Assembly (NCBI RefSeq): GCF_028502605.1
Contig: NC_079236.1
Location: forward strand, 2,170,001-2,234,000
Source: Trichoderma breve
Taxonomy: Eukaryota; Ascomycota; Sordariomycetes; Hypocreales; Hypocreaceae
Length of the DNA: 64,000 nt
Direction of reading: 5' to 3'
In this document: positions 1-9,568 of the stretch, in pieces
Layout: each line of letters opens with the position of its first letter
Position numbering within the stretch: the first letter of the stretch is position 1
Made by a program: the position numbers and the translations under genes
Notes under the pieces: generated by a model
The model's database searches: none
What the model saw: the letters and a program-made list of their open reading frames with translations, nothing else
What the model was told of the DNA's origin: nothing

Positions 1-1717
1 GCGCCGGTGCTTTGTGATTGCCCAGCGTCTTGCGAACCCAATCTCTGACTTCTTGGTCTGTCAACTTGTTGCCGTTGTCGCCAAGCTCCACGAACGCTCC
101 GACAACCTCTCCGTAGTGTTTGTTCTTGAGGCCGACGACGATGGCGCGAGAAATGGAAGGATGGGCCACGAGGCGCTCTTCGATTTCTAGGGGATAGATG
201 TTCTCACCACCTGTGTGTACGAGAAGCATTAGATTGGAAGCTGTGAAATACATTTTGAGTTTGATCTTACCTCTGATAATGATGTCTTTGAATCTTCCTG
301 TGATGGAGCAGTAACCCTCTTCATCAAACACGGCCTCATCACCAGTATGTAGCCACAGCACTCCCGCCGCGTCGCGAATCATTGTCTCATTAGTCTTTTC
401 CGAATTGTTCCAGTATCCAGCCTGTAGCTGATATCCAGCCATACAAAGCTCGCCTCGAGTGCCAATCGGCACAATGTTACCGTCGCGATCAACAATCTTG
501 GCCTGCGCGTGTGGCATCAGTGTCCCAACTGTCGTCAATCTCCTTGTTATCGCGTCGTCCGTGAATGCATTGAAGCATGTAGGTGAAGCTTCCGTGAGAC
601 CATAACTGCTAGTAAACTCGGTCATACCAAAGCGGTTGACCAGAAGCTCCATCAAGTATCGCGGAACCGGGGCGCCAGCAATGATGCCCGTGCGGAGCTT
701 GTCGCACTTGAAGTTGGCCGGGGGTTCGGCCTGGAACAAGGAATCAAACATGGCCGGAACTCCGTGGATAGCAGTGCACTCTTCGTCGGAAATGGCCCTG
801 AGTGTAGAAGGAATGTCAAATACCTCTGCTGGGTAGACAATCTTGCCGCCGTGAGTGACGATGGCCAGGAGGCCGAGGACAAGGCCGAAGCAGTGGAAGA
901 GCGGCGGCGGGCAGCACAGGACGTCTGAATGTGTCAGGCGCATTCTGTCACCGATGAATCGAGAATTGTTGACCAGATTACTACAGAGAATGAAATGTTA
1001 GCATAGGCGAGACGAAGAGAGCAGAGAGCAGGATTAGATTGAAACATACTGATGTGTTAGCATTGCTGCCTTTGGTAAACCCGTTGTGCCGCTTGTAAAC
1101 TGCAGATTGACAACTTGGTGAGGAAGGACCTTGCTCATAGCTCTATACAGCTTCTCGTGGCTTTGTCGAGAACCCGCTTTGACGAGCTCATCATACGTTG
1201 GGTATTTGTCGCCCTCCCCCCTCAAGATCACAACCTGGATGGGAGAAGCTTCATTATGCAAATCCTGCAACAGCGTCGTGTTGTCCGTCCGGCCAATTGT
1301 ACGAGTCACAAAAAAGACCTTGCAATCGGAAAAGGTGAGGCCGTACTTTGCTTCGGTCGCCGTGTAAGTGTTGTTCAAGATGACGAGGATGGCACCGATC
1401 TTGGCGACGGCAAAGAAAACTGCGGCGTATTGCTCACAGTTGCCAGCCATTATGCCGACACGGTCACCGACGCCAATGCCCATATTGAGTAGAGATTGGG
1501 CCAAAGCCGAGCTTTGCTGGTTGAGTTCGTGATATGTCCATCGCGCGCCTGTCCATGGAATAACGAGGCACTCTTTGGTGCCATATTGGTAGGTCTGGAG
1601 CTCGAGCAGCTCGCCGAGAGTCAGGTCGACGAGAGGAGGATCAGATGGGCCATGGAGCAGAGAAAGCTTCTGGGTAGGCGCTGTAGGATCTGGCTGGATG
1701 GCTGTTGGAGCGTCCAT
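1..1717 (-). CDS. SidI-like acyl-CoA ligase (AMP-binding), 3' end cut by window edge
   Basis: ANL-superfamily adenylating enzyme that would make an acyl-CoA from a free acid. My model is complement(<1..210, 271..980, 1050..1717), with two introns (981-1049 and 211-270) that both start GT, end AG and keep frame. Visible motifs: the P-loop FTSGTTGLPKAAML near residue 210, YGLTE, TGDE, and IIIRGGENIYP, which is rebuilt only when the second intron is removed. The C-terminal domain runs off the left edge. The start ATG at 1717 is the first of the open frame. It is divergent from the NPS6-type siderophore synthetase, with iron-repressor sites between them. That suggests the mevalonyl-CoA ligase SidI, which supplies the anhydromevalonyl group of fusarinine-type siderophores. 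The family is certain; the SidI assignment is inferred from context. A. fumigatus SidI is imported into peroxisomes by a PTS2 signal, but I see no clear PTS2 here. Alternative: another medium-chain or coumarate-type ligase. Confidence 0.82.
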
Positions 1718-2161
1718 GTTGGCAAGCTGATGTCTTGATAGGGAGCTTGTAAGTGAGAAACTCTATTATTACAGCTTCCACAAAGACTTCACTGCCTACA
1801 GTATACAGAAATAACGAGAAAATGATCCTTCTATCTGTTAATTGGCGCTTCTCCTACGTAACCGAGGAACTTGCTGAATTGGTTGATCGAATCCAGCCCG
1901 TCTGTCACTTCTAGACCCACTGCAAATCCGGCTATTTGACACCAAACAAAGCCTAGCAGCTCATGTATATCATATTAACCTGACAATGTGCCAAGCTGAA
2001 AGGTTCCTCTAATCCAGGAGAAGCTGGGCTCTCCCACTATTTCGAGACGAGGCCCTCTCCCGCTGTCAGGGCACCCGAGAATTGCCGAGAACAGGAACAG
2101 GCGCCAAGTCCCCTTACGGCGTTTTCGCGGCATCAAGAGTCATAGATCCAGTAATCAGATG

Positions 2162-2170
2162 ATCTGATAA
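2162..2170 (+). promoter_or_regulatory. SreA/SRE-type GATA site 1
   Basis: ATCTGATAA on the plus strand, an exact match to ATCWGATAA. It is about 450 bp upstream of the acyl-CoA ligase start codon. Confidence 0.65.
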
Positions 2171-2319
2171 GAATTCATCATGGGAGGGCATCAGGAAGAT
2201 CCACTTGATTTGTGAAACCACGGTCTTTGCCCTGTTGACATACGAAGTACCGAAATCGGCCCTGGCCCTTGCATTTGCCGGCACAATGGAGAGAATGGGG
2301 AGGGATATGAAAAATTTTC

Positions 2320-2328
2320 TTATCAGAT
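2320..2328 (-). promoter_or_regulatory. SreA/SRE-type GATA site 2
   Basis: TTATCAGAT on the plus strand, which reads ATCTGATAA on the minus strand. Exact match to the consensus. Confidence 0.65.
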
Positions 2329-2988
2329 CCTCTAGCTCATCCCCATAATGTGGCCGTCGCTGTGGCCAAAGTAGCTCTACATGTGCGTTGTGGAGGGATG
2401 GTGGACAGGGGAAGGGGGTGTTAGTTGCGATAGCCGATGTTTGCATGTGAAGGCCGCTACTTTGCCAAAAGAGGATGCTGGGATGGTTATTGCCAGTCGA
2501 GTAATTAATATGCATAATAGTATCCGCAGGTGATGAGGTGATTTTGATGTATAATTGCTCAAGTGTGCTTGGCACGGCGCAATTCTTTTGTTGGAGTAGA
2601 ATCTGCCGTTACAATAGTAGCAAGGCGAGTCTTGCTGGTCAGTAAGTTGGTGTACCTACTTGCTATTCTCTTGTCTCATACTTGCGCCTTTACCTTCCAT
2701 AGTAAATCCTCATCAATTCTTTCAAACAGCTGCAATAATGAAACGTCTCTGCCAAAATGTCGCGTATGTGCCTGCTGTACGTAATCGTTTGCTGTAGCGG
2801 TTTATATCGTGTGAACGACCCCATCTTCCGTATTCGCATCGACATTGCCAAAGTACATCATTGCCGGTACTTTTTCTCTCATCCTCCTCCACCTTTGGCT
2901 GCACAATTTCTTTCCCTCTTCCAACTCTCCACTCTCCACCCAAGCTTCGGCGCAAAACACCAATCAGTTGTCGAGATGGAGAAAAAAG

Positions 2989-2997
2989 TTATCAGAT
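2989..2997 (-). promoter_or_regulatory. SreA/SRE-type GATA site 3
   Basis: TTATCAGAT on the plus strand (ATCTGATAA on the minus strand). It is about 600 bp upstream of the NRPS start codon and close to a CCAAT box at 2960-2964. Confidence 0.65.
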
Positions 2998-3063
2998 CGT
3001 CCCAAGGCCCAGCTCCAGGCTAATTGCGCTCCACTTGGTATCCTGGAGCTTCCCCACCGGTTT

Positions 3064-3072
3064 TTATCTGAT
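3064..3072 (-). promoter_or_regulatory. SreA/SRE-type GATA site 4
   Basis: TTATCTGAT on the plus strand (ATCAGATAA on the minus strand, the W = A form). It lies 67 bp from site 3, so sites 3 and 4 form a pair on the NRPS side. Confidence 0.65.
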
Positions 3073-3592
3073 CCGTCCGCTAGGCCCCGAGAACGAACAA
3101 GTTCCTACGACGTACCTCCAAGTTCTCTGCAAAACAAACCCCTCTCGCTGCACCTCGGATGGGTCAAAGATCCTTGTCGTGCGTCAAACGAACGATAGTC
3201 GCACCCCCTCACTTTGAAACCCGCACAAAGCTTCACGGTTCAACGTTGAAGCTTGGGGCAACTGCTGCCGTCACATCGATGGAGATGGGGTCAAACTTTG
3301 ATGATTTACCCGAAAGGGTGCACGCCGTACCGGTACTGGCTTGAATAACTGGGAATGATGTGTGAAGCTGCTTTAGCTCCGAGGCGGCGCGGCGCGGGCA
3401 TCGTCGGAGGTGGGAAGTGACAGCATTTAGATGGTGAAGAGAGGCATTTGCATGTGTTCTTGGACTCCAAAGCCAATGCTGAGCAGCGAATATCCACGTT
3501 TTTATTATACCACCGAACGATCAGAAATCTGCCTTCACCATTGATGTAAACCCTACGATATCGTCTAATCACGTCTCAGCAAATCAGCCGCA

Positions 3593-6500
3593 ATGGCTAT
3601 CGATGGAGATGGAAATGACTATACCGGTTCAGCTAAGCTCGCAATAGGCATGACTGCGAGCCCTGAAGAGTTGAAGAAGCCGACGGTTGAGCAACAAAAG
3701 GAGGTACCAACCAAAGAGGACGGCATCGCTAGTACTCTCGACCTCGAACAGCTATGGGCGTGGAATCAGCATGTGCCTTCCTATTTGCAGCGCTGCATGC
3801 ACGATATCATAACAGAAAAATCTCAACAGCAACCGGATAAAATTGCTGTTGAGTCCTGGGACGGAAGCTTGACGTACGAAGAGCTGGACAGCCTTTCATC
3901 ACAACTTGCCAGGCAGATTCTACAGAGAAATGCGGGAGCCGGTAGCAGAATTCCGCTATGCTTTGAAAAGTCAATGTGGACTGTTGTTGCCGTCCTGGCA
4001 GTCATGAAAGCCGGTGCTACATTCTCCCTCACAGATCCGAGCCAGCCAGTCGCACGGCTACAAACAATAGTCGAGCAAACAGGGGCGAACCTCGTCATCA
4101 CTTCCGTGGCTCAGAGCGGGTTAGGCATAGAAATATCCAGGGAGGGAGGCCAAGTTCTCGCCATATCTCGGGACTATTTCGATGGAATCAAAGAGCCCGA
4201 ATTGAAACAAGAATTACCTCAGGTATCTGCAGAGACGCCAATGTACATCATTTTCACATCTGGGAGCACAGGCAAGCCAAAAGGTGTTGTCATTACCCAC
4301 TGCAATTATACCAGTGGCGCGATTCCCAGAGCAGAGGCTGTTGGCTACAAATCGACTTCCCGTTGTTTCGATTTCCCCTCTTATGCCTTTGATGTAAGCA
4401 TTGACTGTATGCTATGTACTCTGGCAGCTGGAGGGCAAATATGCGTGCCATCGGAAGAAGGTAGGATGAACGACCTTAGCGGCGCCATTCGACAGAGTAA
4501 AGCCAACATGGTTCACATGACTCCTTCTGTCGCCAGAGTCTTGGATTCCGACATTATCCCATCTCTGGATGTTCTGGGCCTGGGTGGTGAGGCAGTGTCT
4601 GCGAGCGATGCCGCAGCTTGGAGTCAGCACACTAGTTTAATCATTGCATATGGACCATCTGAGTGTACTGTCGGTTGTACCATCAACAATACGGTCACCA
4701 TCTCGACGGGCATCGGCAAAGGTGTTGGCGGCGTGACCTGGATTGTCGATCCTGATGACCACAACATCCTCATGCCTGTCGGAGCAGTTGGAGAGCTCAT
4801 CATTGAGGGGCCAGTGGTCGGTGTCGGCTACCTCGACGAACAGGAAAAAACAGCAGAGGTATTTATTGAAGACCCGTCATGGCTGGTTTCTGGCCATAGT
4901 ACCTTCCCCGGGAGACCTGGCAGGTTATACAAAACGGGCGACCTTGTGCGATACGAAAGCAACGGCTCCGGCTCCATTGAGTTTGTGGGTAGAAAAGATC
5001 AACAAGTCAAACTTCGAGGCCAGCGAGTAGAACTCACGGAAGTTGAGCATCACCTACGGGCCTGTTTGCCAAGCGGAATCAAAGTCGCAGCAGAGGTGAT
5101 AAAGCCAGAGAATGGAGGTGCTCCTTCACTTGTGGCATTCCTTTCAGAATCCATCTCTGCTGGCGCTTCTGGAGTAGATCCGGCCATCGTCGAACCATCT
5201 TCGGAGCTTAAAGCTGCCTTGGCAACGGTCAATGAAGCTATGGGAGCCAGAGTGCCACGATATATGGTCCCAGCAGCATTCGTAACTCTTCAGCATATGC
5301 CTTCGTTGGTGTCTGGCAAAACGGACAGAAAAAAGCTACGTGAGATTGGAGCTGCAATTCCACGAGATGTTTTCAGCCGAATGCAAGCAACTGAAGTCCA
5401 AGAGGAAGAAGATCCAGAAACAGAAACAGAGAAAAAGCTGCAACAAGCATGGACCAAAGTCCTCGGTTCAGACGCAAATATATACAGACAGAGCAACTTT
5501 TTTGCTTTGGGAGGCGACTCTCTGCGTGCCATGAGACTTGTTGTCACTGCTCGCGAGCAAGGCATCTCCTTGACGGTTGCTGACATTTTTACGAATCCAA
5601 CGCTTAGTGGTATGGCTTCAAAAGCCACTCAGGCGTCAGAATCTTCTTTGGATGAGATCCCGCCGTTTTCATTGTTAGAAGAGGATTGGGATCTAGAAAG
5701 TGCACGAAACGAGATGTCCACTCTTTGTGGCGTTGAGGCCAGCGCTGTAGAGGATGCATATCCATGCACTCCTCTCCAGGAAGCCCTCATGGCCTTGTCA
5801 GCCAAAGTCAAGGAAGCGTATGTCGCCCAGAGAGTCGTGGAACTGAAGGACGTCGCCACTGCTGAGAAGCTTATCGAAGCCTTCGATATCGTACAGCAAG
5901 ATAGTCCCATATTGCGCACAAGAATTGTGCAAATCCCCGGACGCGGCCTCGTACAGGTTGTCATCAAGGAAAAGCTGAACAAGTTCTCAGGTACCAATCT
6001 CGATGAGTATCTGGTGAATGATAGGAATGATACAATGGAGTTGGGCAAGAATCTTGTCCGATATGCTCTTATTGATGATGCCACGACAGGAAAGGTCAGC
6101 TTCGTGCTTACCATTCATCACGCGTTATACGATGGCTGGTCTATGCCCCTGGTCGTCGATCGAGTAAACCAAGCCTATAGCGATCAGATCTCATCACGAC
6201 CAGCGCAGTTCAAACACTTTATCAAATATCTGTCGACTATGGATATGCGTAACTCTGCAAATTATTGGCGAGATCAGCTTTCAGGAACCAATCCCTCCCA
6301 ATTTCCGCCTCTACCTTGGCAGGGATATCAGCCCCAGGCCGATTCATTGCTGGAACAATACATTCCTCTAGAGGATGGGAAAGCATCAAATGCTACCACC
6401 GCTACGATTATCAGAGCAGCATGGGCTCTCGTAGCATCTCAATACATCAACAGCACAGATGTCGTCTTTGGAGAGACGTTAACCGGTCGAAACGCACCTG

Positions 6501-9013
6501 TGATCGGGTCCGAGGAGATTGAAGGACCAATGATCACAACCGTTCCCGTGCGCGTTCAAATAGACCGGGATATGCATATTTCAGACTATTTGCAAAGTAT
6601 TCAAGAACAAGTGGTAGACCAAATTCCCCATGAGCATTTTGGTCTGCAACATATACGCAAACTCAGCCCTGACGCATATGATGCATGCGAATTGCGGACA
6701 GGCCTGGTGCTACACCCAAGTGCAGATGATGAGCCTGTTCAGTCCGATGATCTCCCAGCGAGCTGTCTTGTCCCAGCGGGAGATGCAGAAGCTGCTCAGG
6801 AGGCTCTCAAATTCAACACCTACCCTCTCATGCTGGTCTGTTCAATAGATCCGCGAGGATTCCTCGTCATGGCCAGTTTCGATTCCAAGACTGTATCAGT
6901 TCCTGTGATGGAGAGGGCCCTGGACCAGTTTAAGCAGATTGCACAGCTGTTGTGCAAACAAGGCTCATCTACTCTAAGCAGTCTTCAATCATCTTTGACT
7001 AACACGGATGCTGAAGAGCTCCGAGGTACAGTGCTTAATGCAGACGTTAGCGAAGCAGCAAAGGAGTTTACCGGTATTCAAGCAGCCTATGTCACGGATT
7101 CCAAAGATCCAAATATTCTTGTCCCAGTGTTCGCAGTTGGCGAGCTGATTGTTCAACACCCAGATGAATTGCCCAATTTGACTGAAATCTCTCCGCCAAT
7201 CTGGATTGAATCAGTATCCAGTTCAGCTGCCCTATCACAGGGCAGATTCTACAGAACAGGACGTTTGGCTAAGTACGACTCAACTCAGAAGCCTGTCCAC
7301 ATCAAATTGGTAGATTCCTATAACGAAAGAAACGCACAAGCGCCCCAAGTAGGAGTGGCCAAGAGTCGAATATCAGCGAGCTCCAGCAGACAGCGCAAGT
7401 TGCGCAGTCTATGGGCCCGCGTGCTACGCATGAGCGAGGAGGACATTGGCCTGAATGATGGATTTTTCGTTCTCGGCGGTGATTCCATTGCCGCCATGAA
7501 GCTCGTATCAGAGGCTAGGGTCGAAGGAATCAAATTGACCGTCGTCCAGATATTCCAGAAACGGACCTTGTATGAAATGGCCAGTGCCATGGAAGAAGTC
7601 GAGAAGCCTGCATCATCCACAGACGTGACCGCCACTCCAGAAGACAAATTGAAGCCGTTCTCCCTACTCAATCTACAAGATGAAGGTGAGAAGTTGCGCT
7701 TCGTCAACGACACCATTGCTCCTCAGTTGGCCGATTCAACCTGGCGTATAAACAATGTTCTTCCTACACGCCCTCTGCAGCAGATTGCTGTCAGGGGCAC
7801 GACTCAGCTCCCACGCTTCTCGGCGCGATATGAAATCATGTATTTTGACAAAGTCATCAATAAGGAAAAGATGGTAGAGAGTTGCAATCAGCTCGTGGCC
7901 CGCAACGAGATACTACGCACTGTCTTCACGGAGCACCAAGACGAAGGCTACGCCGTCGTCCTAGAAGAACTCGTGCCATCGTTTGTCGAATACGCCATCG
8001 ATAGCGACGTCGAGGCATTTGCGCAACAGCTGTGCCGCCTGGATGCCATGACGAGAATGCCCCTAGGGTCAAGCTTTGTGAAGTGGTTTCTCGTTGAGTC
8101 AACCACCGGCCAGTCATGCCTCATCTTCCGCCTCTCGCACGCCCAGTACGACGAGATTTGCCTCCCCATCATGCTTCAGCAGCTCTCCAGCTTGTACCAA
8201 GACCAGCCAGTCCAAGAAACGGTGCCGTTCTCCGCCTACGTCCATCACGTCCTCGGCCGTAATCTTCCCGAGAGCATTCCTTACTGGACAGACCTCCTTT
8301 CAGGCTCATCTCTGACCGTCCTCAAGCCGGACATCCCCGTCCAGCAGCGGAACCACTTCGCCATCCAGCACACCGTGGACATCTCCTCGCGCCTCCGCGA
8401 CATCACTGTGGCCTCTCTCCCCACGGCCGCATGGGCCCTATGTCTCGCCCGTCGCCTCTCCCTGCGCGACGTCACATTCGGCGAAGTCGTCAGCGGCCGC
8501 AACATTGACTTTTCGCACGGCCCAGCCAACGCAATTACAGGCCCCTGCTGGCAGTACATCCCCGTTCGCGTGCGCTTCCCGCCGGGATGCACCGCTCTGC
8601 AGGTCCTCTCCGCCGTGCAGCATCAGCACATTGCCAGCTCCGCCCACGAGGGCATCAGTCTCAGCGAGATAGCCACCCTATGTGGCACCAGTTGGCTGCG
8701 TCCCGACGGCCCCAAGGCTTCTGACCTGTGGTTCGACTCCGTCGTCCATCAGGACGTCGAGCATGTCGAGAACCTAGCCTTTGCTGCTGCTGGAAGCGGT
8801 CGCTTGGAAACGCTCTATGTACACGAAGAGCCTTTGCGCGAGTGGAAGATTCAAGCATTTGTTCATGACAACAGCAACAAGCTAACGTTGGAAATTGTAA
8901 CTTTTGAGAGCTGGGGAGGATATGCGAGAGAGTTGCTGGATGACTTGGTCGACGCAGTAGCAAGCTTGCTAAAGAATCCTCACGCCAGGCTATTTGAGAA
9001 TGAATCAGAGTAG
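3593..9013 (+). CDS. NPS6: NPS6/SidD-type fusarinine (extracellular siderophore) synthetase
   Basis: Single-exon non-ribosomal peptide synthetase of 1806 aa that would join N5-acyl-N5-hydroxyornithine units into a fusarinine-type siderophore. Domain order: adenylation (about 60-600; TSGSTGKPKG near 222, YGPSEC near 353, YKTGDL near 446, GRKDQQVKLRGQ after it), carrier 1 (LGGDSLRAM, Ser about 643), condensation 1 (HHALYDGW near 841), an adenylation remnant (about 1158-1265), carrier 2 (LGGDSIAAM, Ser about 1297), and a terminal condensation domain whose core reads SHAQYDE near 1515. This A-T-C-(dA)-T-C layout and length are characteristic of NPS6/SidD. The remnant has TGR where an active domain has TGD, so only the first A domain should activate substrate, iteratively. 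It is divergent from an acyl-CoA ligase and shares a promoter with four iron-repressor sites. The start is the first ATG, followed directly by plausible N-terminal sequence. Confidence 0.93.
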   Translation: MAIDGDGNDYTGSAKLAIGMTASPEELKKPTVEQQKEVPTKEDGIASTLDLEQLWAWNQHVPSYLQRCMHDIITEKSQQQPDKIAVESWDGSLTYEELDSLSSQLARQILQRNAGAGSRIPLCFEKSMWTVVAVLAVMKAGATFSLTDPSQPVARLQTIVEQTGANLVITSVAQSGLGIEISREGGQVLAISRDYFDGIKEPELKQELPQVSAETPMYIIFTSGSTGKPKGVVITHCNYTSGAIPRAEAVGYKSTSRCFDFPSYAFDVSIDCMLCTLAAGGQICVPSEEGRMNDLSGAIRQSKANMVHMTPSVARVLDSDIIPSLDVLGLGGEAVSASDAAAWSQHTSLIIAYGPSECTVGCTINNTVTISTGIGKGVGGVTWIVDPDDHNILMPVGAVGELIIEGPVVGVGYLDEQEKTAEVFIEDPSWLVSGHSTFPGRPGRLYKTGDLVRYESNGSGSIEFVGRKDQQVKLRGQRVELTEVEHHLRACLPSGIKVAAEVIKPENGGAPSLVAFLSESISAGASGVDPAIVEPSSELKAALATVNEAMGARVPRYMVPAAFVTLQHMPSLVSGKTDRKKLREIGAAIPRDVFSRMQATEVQEEEDPETETEKKLQQAWTKVLGSDANIYRQSNFFALGGDSLRAMRLVVTAREQGISLTVADIFTNPTLSGMASKATQASESSLDEIPPFSLLEEDWDLESARNEMSTLCGVEASAVEDAYPCTPLQEALMALSAKVKEAYVAQRVVELKDVATAEKLIEAFDIVQQDSPILRTRIVQIPGRGLVQVVIKEKLNKFSGTNLDEYLVNDRNDTMELGKNLVRYALIDDATTGKVSFVLTIHHALYDGWSMPLVVDRVNQAYSDQISSRPAQFKHFIKYLSTMDMRNSANYWRDQLSGTNPSQFPPLPWQGYQPQADSLLEQYIPLEDGKASNATTATIIRAAWALVASQYINSTDVVFGETLTGRNAPVIGSEEIEGPMITTVPVRVQIDRDMHISDYLQSIQEQVVDQIPHEHFGLQHIRKLSPDAYDACELRTGLVLHPSADDEPVQSDDLPASCLVPAGDAEAAQEALKFNTYPLMLVCSIDPRGFLVMASFDSKTVSVPVMERALDQFKQIAQLLCKQGSSTLSSLQSSLTNTDAEELRGTVLNADVSEAAKEFTGIQAAYVTDSKDPNILVPVFAVGELIVQHPDELPNLTEISPPIWIESVSSSAALSQGRFYRTGRLAKYDSTQKPVHIKLVDSYNERNAQAPQVGVAKSRISASSSRQRKLRSLWARVLRMSEEDIGLNDGFFVLGGDSIAAMKLVSEARVEGIKLTVVQIFQKRTLYEMASAMEEVEKPASSTDVTATPEDKLKPFSLLNLQDEGEKLRFVNDTIAPQLADSTWRINNVLPTRPLQQIAVRGTTQLPRFSARYEIMYFDKVINKEKMVESCNQLVARNEILRTVFTEHQDEGYAVVLEELVPSFVEYAIDSDVEAFAQQLCRLDAMTRMPLGSSFVKWFLVESTTGQSCLIFRLSHAQYDEICLPIMLQQLSSLYQDQPVQETVPFSAYVHHVLGRNLPESIPYWTDLLSGSSLTVLKPDIPVQQRNHFAIQHTVDISSRLRDITVASLPTAAWALCLARRLSLRDVTFGEVVSGRNIDFSHGPANAITGPCWQYIPVRVRFPPGCTALQVLSAVQHQHIASSAHEGISLSEIATLCGTSWLRPDGPKASDLWFDSVVHQDVEHVENLAFAAAGSGRLETLYVHEEPLREWKIQAFVHDNSNKLTLEIVTFESWGGYARELLDDLVDAVASLLKNPHARLFENESE

Positions 9014-9568
9014 AGATGCAATATGTATGTATATATAGATATATATAGATATATTATTCACGTAGCTATGATGTTGAATTGCAGGCAAGAAAAAGACGCT
9101 TGAGGAGAGATATTTGAAGCGCCATACCAAATGTTCCAACGTCCCAGGGAAAACGCAAACCCATACACAGACTCCATCACTCTCCCGTCCGTTTTGAAAT
9201 ATCAGTAGAATCGCTGCTCGTTCGAATTTAAGTGTTCAGAAATATTCGTTCATCATGAGAAAAAAACAAGAGTATGAAAAAAAAAACCCCCCTGAGCGGC
9301 GGTGGTCATCCAATCCCTTTCCTTCGCCAAAACCTATTACGCTTGATTGGGTATATAGCACAGACCTCACCAATGCAGTGGTCTGTATATCATAAACAAA
9401 AAGCGCCCCCAGGTACAAGACCAAAAATGGCAATTTCCAGTTTCTCAAGACGCCACTGCTTCTCACCACATCATATCATGTTTGAAGCCATTATATGGTA
9501 AGTCAAAGTCGCTGTCTCCCCGTCAAGTCCACGTCGTCGGGCGTATTATGTACTTTGAAGCGTGATGA
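9014..9568. other. convergent intergenic region, NRPS / Gag1-like gene
   Basis: Holds the 3' ends of two convergent genes. A TATA/GATA dinucleotide-rich run occupies about 9021-9054 just after the NRPS stop codon, and an A-run followed by a C-run lies near 9278-9293. No gene seen. Confidence 0.6.

Larger units (their letters stand above)
1718..3592. promoter_or_regulatory. divergent promoter of the siderophore gene pair
   Basis: Intergenic region of 1.9 kb between two divergent start codons. It contains four exact ATCWGATAA elements (listed separately) and a CCAAT box at 2960-2964, 25 bases from the third element. Open frames here (for example 2114-2575 on the minus strand) have no family features and I regard them as chance. 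Known background: SreA-type GATA repressors bind ATCWGATAA to silence siderophore genes when iron is sufficient, and the CCAAT-binding complex with HapX acts in iron starvation. Transcription start sites cannot be placed from the sequence. Confidence 0.75.

Noticed and set aside
2114..2575. 153-residue frame on the minus strand in the siderophore promoter
   Set aside because: No domain pattern; it lies among regulatory sites and overlaps other random frames.
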